Source of the DNA: Paraburkholderia sp. LEh10
GTDB taxonomy: Bacteria; Pseudomonadota; Gammaproteobacteria; Burkholderiales; Burkholderiaceae
DNA length: 64,000 bases
Reading direction: 5' to 3'
Assembly (NCBI RefSeq): GCF_017814945.1
Contig: NZ_JAGIPX010000002.1
Location: forward strand, 124,001-188,000
The notes beneath the pieces are model-generated. The model worked only from the letters and a program-made list of their open reading frames with translations, was not told where the DNA came from and did no database searches. The first letter of the stretch is position 1, and each line of letters begins with the position of its first letter. The translations under genes and the position numbers were made by a program. Of this stretch, positions 58,026-64,000 are shown one piece after another.

Positions 58026-59000
58026 TTATATCGGAGTCAGCCCTTTCTCCTTCAGCCAGTCCGGATTGAAGAGCCGCGCGCGATACAGTTCGCCGCGATC
58101 GCACAGCGGCGTCACGATCGTATGACCCGGCCCCATCTGCCGCGCAAGCGACACGGCAGCCGCGACGTTGATGCCCGTCGATCCTCCGACATACAGTCCT
58201 TCCTCGCGCAGCAAGCGATACACCATTGTCACGCACGACTGGTCGTCGACGCGAAACGCGTCGTCGATCGGCGTGCCTTCGAGGTTCGCGGTGACGCGGC
58301 TCGAGCCGATGCCTTCCGTGATCGAACTGCCTTCCACCTTGATCTCGCCCGTTTTCACGTAGCTGTACAGGCCGCTGCCGTGCGGGTCCGCGAGCGCGAT
58401 GCGCACGTCGGGGTTCTTTTCCTTCAGAAAGCGGCTAACGCCCGCGAGCGTGCCGCCCGTGCCCGTCGAGCAGACGAACGCATCGACCGTGCCCGCCGTG
58501 TCTCGCCAGATCTCCGGGCCCGTCGTCTCATAGTGGGCCTGTCGATTGACGACGTTGTCGAACTGGTTGGCCCAGATCGCGTTGTCCATTTCCTGCGCGA
58601 GACGGCCCGCGATCTTCTGGTAGTTGTTCGGGTCTTTGTACGGCGCAGCCGGCACGGCGCGCACCTCGGCGCCGAGCACGCGCAGCAGTTCCATTTTTGC
58701 CGGCGATTGCGTGTCCGGAATGACGATCACGCAGCGATAGCCGCGCGCCGCGCAGATATGCGCAAGGCCGATGCCCGTGTTGCCCGCCGTGCCCTCGACG
58801 ACCGTGCCGCCGGGCTTGAGCGCGCCTCGCCGCTCGGCATCCTGAATGATGTAAAGCGCGGCGCGGTCCTTCACCGAACCGCCCGGGTTCATGAACTCGG
58901 CCTTGCCGAGAATCTCGCAGCCGGTTTCCGCGCTGAGCGCTGCGAGCCTGATGAGCGGCGTGTCGCCGACACATCCGACGAAGCCTTGCTGTACGCGCAT
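58026..59000 (-). CDS. Cysteine synthase family PLP enzyme
   Basis: A 324-residue fold-type II PLP enzyme. It has GCVGDTPLIRLAALSAETGCEILGKAEFMNPGGSVKDRAALYII (Lys binds PLP), VVEGTAGNTGIGLAHICAARGYRCVIVIP, and the phosphate loop FVCSTGTGGTLAGVS. YVGGSTGINVAAAVSLAR is near the end. The 'VEGTAGNTGIGLA' form is the CysK/SbnA-like variant found in Burkholderiaceae as a second cysteine synthase. It makes cysteine from O-acetylserine and sulfide, or a related beta-replacement. AAGGGGG precedes ATG 59000. No partner gene is coupled. Confidence 0.87.
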   Translation of the reverse strand: MRVQQGFVGCVGDTPLIRLAALSAETGCEILGKAEFMNPGGSVKDRAALYIIQDAERRGALKPGGTVVEGTAGNTGIGLAHICAARGYRCVIVIPDTQSPAKMELLRVLGAEVRAVPAAPYKDPNNYQKIAGRLAQEMDNAIWANQFDNVVNRQAHYETTGPEIWRDTAGTVDAFVCSTGTGGTLAGVSRFLKEKNPDVRIALADPHGSGLYSYVKTGEIKVEGSSITEGIGSSRVTANLEGTPIDDAFRVDDQSCVTMVYRLLREEGLYVGGSTGINVAAAVSLARQMGPGHTIVTPLCDRGELYRARLFNPDWLKEKGLTPI

Positions 59001-59206
59001 GACGGCCCCCTTTTCAAATGACGGGCAACAGGCTGCTGCCACATTGAAAGAATAGACGAGGTCACCCGCGCGGTTGCAGCCGGGACGTTATGCGGGGTGA
59101 TGGATGGGCGACGGCGGCCTTGTCACGTGACGCCGCGCTTCGGGACTCGCCCGCTGCGATGCAAGCATTTCACGGGCCTGCCCTTCGCGGGACGCGGGCT
59201 TCTGGC

Positions 59207-59974
59207 TCAAGCCAGTTCGACGGTCACTTCATCGAGTGCGCGAAACGGCGCGAGCAACGCCTCGTCCGCTAGCGCTGATGTGATGAGCCGCCAGTCGCGT
59301 TGAATGGGCGTCCAGTGTTGTTGACGCGCGCGGCCGAGCTTCGCGGAATCGGCGAGCACGACGATTTCGGCGGCGCGGGCGACGATGCATTCCTTCAGAT
59401 ACGCCTGCTGCGCCGTCGCCTCACACAGGCCGAATCCCGCGACGACGCCGTCCGCGCCGAGAAAAGCACGATCGACGGTCAAGCGGCTCAAGACGAGTTC
59501 CGCAAGCGGCCCGAGCGTGCTCATGCTCGAGCCGCGCAATTCACCGCCGATCATGGTGAGCCGCACGCCCGGCGCATTGGCCAGCGCCGTCACGGCCAGC
59601 AGATTGTTCGTGACCACATGCAGGTTCTCTCGCGTGGACAGATGCCACGCGAGCGCGGCGCACGTGGTGCCGCCGTCGAGCAGCACGGTGTCGCCGTCGC
59701 GGACATGGGCGGCGGCCGCCTGCGCGATCGCGTCCTTTTGCTCGCGCTGCGCCGCCTTGCGCTCTTCAAGCGATGCTTCCGGCTCGTGCACGCCCACCAG
59801 CGCCGTCGCGCCGCCGTACGTGCGCACGAGACGCCGCTGCTTCGCAAGCGCGGTCAGATCGCGCCGGATGGTCGCTTCGGATACGCCTAGTGCGGCGCAC
59901 AGCTCCTCGACGTTGGCATCGCGGGTACGGACGAGATCGAGAATCGCCTGATGACGGTCAGTCGTTTTTTTCAC
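59207..59974 (-). CDS. DeoR family transcriptional repressor
   Basis: A 255-residue DeoR-type regulator. The HTH is DRHQAILDLVRTRDANVEELCAALGVSEATIRRDLTALAKQRRLVRTYGGATAL, followed by an isomerase-like effector domain (DTVLLDGGTTCAALAWHLSTRENLHVVTNNLLAVTAL...LGADGV). The start is a GTG at 59974 without a clear ribosome site; the frame continues upstream but the HTH defines it. It follows pdxA2 by 85 bp on the same strand and so belongs to the operon as its probable autorepressor, responding to a phosphorylated sugar acid. Confidence 0.87.
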   Translation of the reverse strand: MKKTTDRHQAILDLVRTRDANVEELCAALGVSEATIRRDLTALAKQRRLVRTYGGATALVGVHEPEASLEERKAAQREQKDAIAQAAAAHVRDGDTVLLDGGTTCAALAWHLSTRENLHVVTNNLLAVTALANAPGVRLTMIGGELRGSSMSTLGPLAELVLSRLTVDRAFLGADGVVAGFGLCEATAQQAYLKECIVARAAEIVVLADSAKLGRARQQHWTPIQRDWRLITSALADEALLAPFRALDEVTVELA

Positions 59975-60059
59975 GTCTGCAGGAGGGTGGCAAATGGGTC
60001 TCGATCTTACACCAGCGGCGTACGCGCGGGCGTTGCGCGGCGCGCGCCGACGCCTGCTG

Positions 60060-61061
60060 TCAGTTCCGGCGTGTCGCCAGCTCCGCCCCCTGCCGCAACG
60101 CCTCGAGCATGCTGCCTTCATCGACGACACCCGTGCCCGCGATATCGAACGCCGTGCCGTGATCGACGGATGTGCGGATCACTTCCAGTCCGACCGTCAC
60201 GTTCACGCCCGCTTCGAGGCCGAGCACCTTCACGGGGCCGTGGCCCTGGTCGTGATACATCGCGACCACCAGATCGAAGTCGCCGCGGCCCGCGCGGAAA
60301 AACAGCGTGTCGGCGGGCAGCGGGCCCGTGACATCGAGACCGCGTTCCTGCAGCAGCTTCACAGCGGGAATGATCTTCTCTTCCTCTTCGCCGTAGCCGA
60401 ACAGGCCGTTCTCGCCCGCATGCGGATTGATCCCGCACACGCCGATGCGCGGATGCTCGATGCCCGCTTTCACGAGCGTCGCGTGTCCGCGCTCGATGGT
60501 CCGCTGCACGAGACCCGGCTCGATCTTGCGGATCGCGTCGATGATGCCGATGTGCGTCGTCACATGAATCACGCGCAGTTGCGGCGCGACGAGCATCATC
60601 GACACTTCGTCGACGCCCGTCAGATGCGCGAGCATCTCCGTGTGCCCCGGATACTTGTGGCCGCCCGCATGCAGCGCTTCCTTGTTGAGCGGCGCGGTGC
60701 AGATCGCGTCGATCTTGCCCGCCTGCGCGAGTTCAACGGCGCGCTTGATGTACTGATACGCCGCATCGCCCGCCACCGGCGACAGCTTGCCGAACGGCAA
60801 ATCGTCGGGAATCAGGCCGAGATCGATGCAGTCGATCGTGCCCTGTTCATAGCGCGCCTCGGTGGCGTCTTCGATGCGACGGATCTTCATCTCGCCGCCG
60901 ACAATCCTGTTCGCGCGTTCGAGGCGCTTCGCATCGCCGATCACGAGCGGACGGCATTGCGCGTAGACGGTCGAATGCGCGAGGCTCTTGACGACGACTT
61001 CCGCGCCGACGCCCGCTGCATCGCCCATCGTGATGCCGATTACGGGAAGGTAGTTGCTCAT
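60060..61061 (-). CDS. pdxA2: PdxA2-type 4-phospho-acid sugar dehydrogenase (decarboxylating)
   Basis: A 333-residue PdxA-family enzyme. It begins LPVIGITMGDAAGVGAEVVVKSL, with metal-binding His/Asp in KYPGHTEMLAHLTG and VMYHDQGHGPVKVLG (given as AMYHDQGHGPVK) and GICGINPHAGENGLFGYGEE. The GVNVTVGLEVIRTSVDHGTAFDIAGTG ending is highly conserved. True PdxA makes PLP precursors. The position between a DUF1537 kinase and a DeoR regulator identifies the PdxA2 branch, which oxidises D-threonate or D-erythronate 4-phosphate to DHAP and CO2. Start ATG 61061. Confidence 0.88.
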   Translation of the reverse strand: MSNYLPVIGITMGDAAGVGAEVVVKSLAHSTVYAQCRPLVIGDAKRLERANRIVGGEMKIRRIEDATEARYEQGTIDCIDLGLIPDDLPFGKLSPVAGDAAYQYIKRAVELAQAGKIDAICTAPLNKEALHAGGHKYPGHTEMLAHLTGVDEVSMMLVAPQLRVIHVTTHIGIIDAIRKIEPGLVQRTIERGHATLVKAGIEHPRIGVCGINPHAGENGLFGYGEEEEKIIPAVKLLQERGLDVTGPLPADTLFFRAGRGDFDLVVAMYHDQGHGPVKVLGLEAGVNVTVGLEVIRTSVDHGTAFDIAGTGVVDEGSMLEALRQGAELATRRN

Positions 61062-61116
61062 GATGTGATCTCGTTTAGCTTCAAAGTTTGCTGCTGTTCA
61101 TTCGCGCTGTTCGCTG

Positions 61117-61155
61117 TTCATTCGCACGGTTCATTCGCACGGTTCATTCGCACAC
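61117..61155. repeat. Three 13-bp tandem copies between dtnK and pdxA2
   Basis: TTCATTCGCACGG occurs at 61117-61129 and 61130-61142, and TTCATTCGCACAC at 61143-61155, just before the dtnK stop (61157-61159). Two partial copies lie upstream of the array. It stretches the gap between two operon genes to 95 bp. Confidence 0.85.
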
Positions 61156-61156
61156 A

Positions 61157-62428
61157 TCAGTGCGAAACGACGTCGCGTTCGGTCTGGTTGCGCAGCGTCA
61201 GCCACGCCGCGTACAGCGCATGGTCGGTGCCGAATGCGCCCGCCTTCGTGACGACGCCGGGGCAATGCGCACGCGTCGCGTCGAGTGGCCGCGCGGCGGC
61301 GACGCCCGCTTCGACTTCGGCGAGCAGTTGCAGATTGCCGATGCGCGCGGCCGCGAGCATCGCGCGCGCCGTCTCGCCGCCCGTCGCGATCAGCCCGCCC
61401 GTTTTCGTGAAGTGCGGCTCGACGAGCGCCGCGAGCGCCGCCGACAGCCGCGCGCCTTCCGCCGGATCGAATGCAGCGTCGCGGCCGATGCGCAGCAGCA
61501 GATCGACGCCCGCCTTCAGCGACACGCCGATCTGGTCCTGCAACGCGCGCCAGTCGCCGTGGCTCGTGCCTTCTCGCAGCACGACAGGCGGCACGACCAG
61601 TTCCTCGACGCCGCCGCGCTCGCGCAGCATCGCGCACTGGCGCTCGCTCACGGCCGACAGGCTGCCGACGATGATCAGGATCGGGCCGCCCGGAAACGCC
61701 ACGCCGTTCGCGTTGCCGTTCGGATTGTCGTGATGCGCGTCCTTGCGCGAATCGAGCGCCGCGATCTCGCGCGCGAGGCCGCCCGAGCCGACCCAGAAGA
61801 ACGCCGCATCGCTTTGCAGCGTCGCGCGCGCGAGCGCACGCAGCGCCTGTTCGGATTGCGTATCGGCGATCAGCGCCTGCATGCCGCGCGCGGCCATCGC
61901 GCCGATGCGCGCGGCGAGCGCGTCCGGCTCGTCGCGCAGCGCTTCCACATCGAGCAGCGCCGTCGTCAGGCCGGCGGACTCGAGTTGCGCCGCGATGCCG
62001 GCAGGCCGGCCGGCGTGTTCCAGCTGCCACGTCGGCGTGTCTTCGAGCGGCTCGCCGTGCACATAGACGCGCCCGCCGCGCACCGTGCGCCCCGTCGCCG
62101 GAAACGCCGGCGCGACGATCGCCATGCCCGCGAGCGCCTGCAGGCCCGCCACTTCGGCGGCCCAGTTGCCGCGCAGCGTCGAGTCGATCTTCTTGTAGAG
62201 CCGCTGGCCGCGCGCGCTCATCTGCGCATACGCCGCCGACGTGCGTGCCGCCGCTTCGTCGGGCGTCAGGCGGCGCGTGTCGGTATCGACGGCGATCGTG
62301 TCGGCGCCGTCGTGCGCCTGCGCACGCGCCGCCTCCAGCGTGACGACCGTGCGATGTCCCGCGCTCGCGAAACCGATCGCGCAGTCCGCGGCGCCCGACA
62401 GGTCGTCCGCAAGAATCAGGATCTTCAT
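61157..62428 (-). CDS. dtnK: Four-carbon acid sugar kinase, DUF1537 (D-threonate/D-erythronate kinase)
   Basis: A 423-residue DUF1537 kinase. The N-terminal domain starts [27 protein letters not shown], with the acidic substrate-binding pair, and has [19 protein letters not shown] and [20 protein letters not shown]. The C-terminal nucleotide domain has [30 protein letters not shown] and [11 protein letters not shown]. The family phosphorylates D-threonate, D-erythronate or related acids at the 4-hydroxyl. ATG 62428 overlaps the kdgT stop by 4 bp (ATGA). Which of the epimers is used cannot be settled from the sequence; dtnK or denK would both fit. Confidence 0.88.
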   Translation of the reverse strand: MKILILADDLSGAADCAIGFASAGHRTVVTLEAARAQAHDGADTIAVDTDTRRLTPDEAAARTSAAYAQMSARGQRLYKKIDSTLRGNWAAEVAGLQALAGMAIVAPAFPATGRTVRGGRVYVHGEPLEDTPTWQLEHAGRPAGIAAQLESAGLTTALLDVEALRDEPDALAARIGAMAARGMQALIADTQSEQALRALARATLQSDAAFFWVGSGGLAREIAALDSRKDAHHDNPNGNANGVAFPGGPILIIVGSLSAVSERQCAMLRERGGVEELVVPPVVLREGTSHGDWRALQDQIGVSLKAGVDLLLRIGRDAAFDPAEGARLSAALAALVEPHFTKTGGLIATGGETARAMLAAARIGNLQLLAEVEAGVAAARPLDATRAHCPGVVTKAGAFGTDHALYAAWLTLRNQTERDVVSH

Positions 62429-63423
62429 GGTGCCATTCCCTGACGGCGTTCCGCGCTCGCGCGTTCGCGGCGCTGCTGATGGCGTTTCGCAACGGCCGAC
62501 GTCAGGATCGGCGACAGGATCGCCGTCACGACCACGCAGGCCGCAACCAGCAGTGTGGCGCTTTGCGCGGCTTCGTTGTACACGGGGTTCGCCGCCGCGA
62601 CGAGCGCCGGTACGGCGGCCGCGTTGCCCGCCGTATTGGCCGCGGCCACGCCGGCGACGCCCGTGCCGCCCGTCAGCCGGTCGGCGAAATAGAGCGGAAT
62701 GCCCGTCACGATGACGACCGCGATGCCAAGACCGATGCCCAGCAGGCCCGCCTGCCACACCTTATGCAGATCGAGACCGGCGCCCAGCGCCAGCGCGAAG
62801 AACGGAATCATCACGGGCACGGCCTTCGCGAGAAACTCGCGCATGTCGCGGTCCAGATTGCCGAGCAGCATGCCGAGCGCGAGCGGCAGAATGCTGCCGA
62901 CGAGCGTCTGCCACGGAAACGCCGACAGCCCCGCGACGCCCAGCGTCACCATCGTCAGGAACGGCCCCGATTCCAGCGACATCAGCGTGTACGCGCCGAC
63001 GTCTTCCGAGCGCCCGTACTGGCCCATCAGCGCCATGTAGAGACCGCCGTTGGTGTCGTTCATCGCGGCGACGACGGCCAGCGTCGAGATGCCCGCGAAC
63101 AGGCCCGACGAAATCGGCTGCTCGCCGATGACGTGCCCGAGAATCACGCCGACGATCACGGCCGCGCCAACCTTCGTGACGAGCAGCGCGCCGCCCTTTT
63201 TCAGCAGATACGGCGTCGCCTTCACGTCGATGCTCGCGCCCATGCAGACGTAGAACACGGCGAGAATCGGCAGCGCGCCCGTGAACAACGCATTGGTGAA
63301 CGATCCGAAGAACTTCGGCATGCCGGGCAGGAACGTCGCCACCAGCGAGCCAACGAGCAACGGCACGATCATCATGCCGCCGGGAACGCGCTCGATCGAG
63401 CGCTTGATGGGAATCTGGACCAT
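62425..63423 (-). CDS. kdgT: 2-keto-3-deoxygluconate permease family transporter
   Basis: A 332-residue KdgT-family secondary transporter with about ten hydrophobic segments. It has [31 protein letters not shown] at the N-terminus, [29 protein letters not shown], and [25 protein letters not shown] (the conserved NDTNGGLY loop). The classic member imports 2-keto-3-deoxygluconate, and others import related sugar acids. As first gene of the operon it probably imports the D-threonate- or D-erythronate-like acid that the kinase then phosphorylates. CAGGAG precedes ATG 63423. Confidence 0.9.
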   Translation of the reverse strand: MVQIPIKRSIERVPGGMMIVPLLVGSLVATFLPGMPKFFGSFTNALFTGALPILAVFYVCMGASIDVKATPYLLKKGGALLVTKVGAAVIVGVILGHVIGEQPISSGLFAGISTLAVVAAMNDTNGGLYMALMGQYGRSEDVGAYTLMSLESGPFLTMVTLGVAGLSAFPWQTLVGSILPLALGMLLGNLDRDMREFLAKAVPVMIPFFALALGAGLDLHKVWQAGLLGIGLGIAVVIVTGIPLYFADRLTGGTGVAGVAAANTAGNAAAVPALVAAANPVYNEAAQSATLLVAACVVVTAILSPILTSAVAKRHQQRRERASAERRQGMAP

Positions 63424-63468
63424 GCGAGTCTCCTGAGTTTTATTGGGCATCACGTCTCGCCGCGAATT

Positions 63469-63483
63469 TGATTGAAACAATCA
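63469..63483. promoter_or_regulatory. Operator-like palindrome TGATTG-AAA-CAATCA (site 1)
   Basis: A perfect inverted repeat with 6-bp arms, 46 bp upstream of the kdgT start. The same plan (TGnTyG-AAA-CrATCA) occurs at 63554-63568. Both are likely operators for the operon's DeoR-type repressor. Confidence 0.65.
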
Positions 63484-63553
63484 CCGTGCGATCAAATCGA
63501 TCAATTGCGGAGTGTAGTCGCTTCAGTGAGTTTGCGCAAATCAATCACCAATT

Positions 63554-63568
63554 TGCTCGAAACGATCA
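63554..63568. promoter_or_regulatory. Operator-like palindrome TGCTCG-AAA-CGATCA (site 2)
   Basis: It shares site 1's architecture with one arm mismatch. The two centres are 85 bp apart, close to eight helical turns, suited to cooperative or looping repression. Confidence 0.6.
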
Positions 63569-63904
63569 TTTCAACCGGCGATACCTCCCAGCGCGCGAGC
63601 AGTCGTCATGCCCGCGCGGCGCGCACGGTCTTGCGGCGGGTGTCGCGGCTTTCGCTGTCGCCCACGCTGCGGACATCGATGCGAACGGGCGGGCCGCCGG
63701 CGTTCTCGCCTCGTCACGCCGCCACAGCAGTCCGGGCGAGCGCACGGGCGTAGGGCTTTCCAGTGGAATCAGCTTGACGTCGTCGCGGCTGAGCGCGTGC
63801 GTCGATACGATCGTCGCGATGTCGGTGGCCCTGACCAGTTCGATCATTGGCGCAAGGGCGTTCATTTCCGCGACGACGTATATCGAGGTGAACGCCGGCT
63901 CCAT
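63566..63904 (-). pseudogene. LysR regulator C-terminal fragment
   Basis: The minus strand encodes AFTSIYVVAEMNALAPMIELVRATDIATIVSTHALSRDDVKLIPLESPTPVRSPGLLWRRDEARTPAARPFASM, the end of a CynR-like ligand domain. Upstream, the frame hits a TGA near 63970, and related sequence seems to be in other frames. After FASM the frame continues as low-complexity residues to 63566. The N-terminal half may lie beyond the window edge, so this could be a truncated gene or a remnant. Confidence 0.55.
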
Positions 63905-64000
63905 TTCGCGGGCTGCGCGCTGCTGTCGGCGGCGGGCGCGGTGCTGTCGCCACGGCGCACGCTTCGTTCACGCCGGCGCTCGCCGGGCTGGCCCTCGTCG

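Overview
The window is about 64 kb of GC-rich DNA. Codon usage, operon style and gene families point to a Burkholderiaceae beta-proteobacterium, most likely Paraburkholderia or Caballeronia. That is an inference from gene content, since no rRNA or tRNA gene is present. There is no ribosomal, replication or division gene. The content is accessory metabolism, LysR/AraC/DeoR/MocR regulators, MFS transporters, sensor kinases and many gene remnants, as expected of a secondary chromosome or megaplasmid.

Layout. 0-5.4 kb: the end of a DUF421 membrane protein, two SnoaL-like proteins, a lipoprotein, a BON-domain periplasmic protein, a decayed GGDEF fragment and an acyl-CoA synthetase. 5.4-11.4 kb: a GT-A-like protein, a hybrid PAS histidine kinase behind a perfect palindrome, and a membrane-anchored protein with a Ser microsatellite and nine 26-residue repeats. 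11.4-18.5 kb: an MFS remnant, an intact MFS transporter, and a diiron ferritin-like protein divergent from a 1319-residue SARP/AAA/TPR regulator whose cyclase domain has lost catalytic residues. 18.9-24.5 kb: a third SnoaL-like protein, an orphan ModA-like binding protein, PbpG, a gene graveyard (MalG-type permease remnant and the 3' end of a glycosidase), then a catalase-like peroxidase coupled to cytochrome b561. 24.6-30.1 kb: a 2OG-Fe(II) oxygenase divergent from a D-2-hydroxyacid dehydrogenase, LysR, MFS and maleate-isomerase-like set that ends at a strong terminator. 30.2-32.5 kb: a secreted glycosidase with a Pro-Thr linker, preceded by 1.1 kb of AT-rich non-coding DNA. 33.6-38.9 kb: GST plus a three-module flavo/iron-sulfur reductase, LysR, AraC and GNAT. 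39-49.8 kb: DJ-1-like protein divergent from a MocR regulator, a LysR remnant, CorA, a zinc-ribbon protein, NnrU, LysR, a Gfo/Idh/MocA protein, a drug-efflux MFS, a diguanylate cyclase, and a junction joining a GntR fragment to a headless DUF1003 gene. 50-59 kb: a sensor kinase, two LysR regulators, a flavin monooxygenase, HAD dehalogenase plus class II aldolase, a YbaK-like deacylase and a cysteine synthase. 59.2-63.4 kb: a minus-strand operon kdgT-dtnK-pdxA2-deoR, which fits D-threonate/D-erythronate-type acid sugar catabolism, with a pair of matching operator-like palindromes upstream of kdgT.

The best-supported functional unit is the kdgT-dtnK-pdxA2-deoR operon: permease, DUF1537 kinase, decarboxylating 4-phosphate dehydrogenase and repressor. 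The least conventional are the pseudo-cyclase SARP regulator with its divergent diiron protein, and the repeat protein at 9.7-11.4 kb. At least eight remnants or truncated genes show that this replicon has been heavily rearranged.
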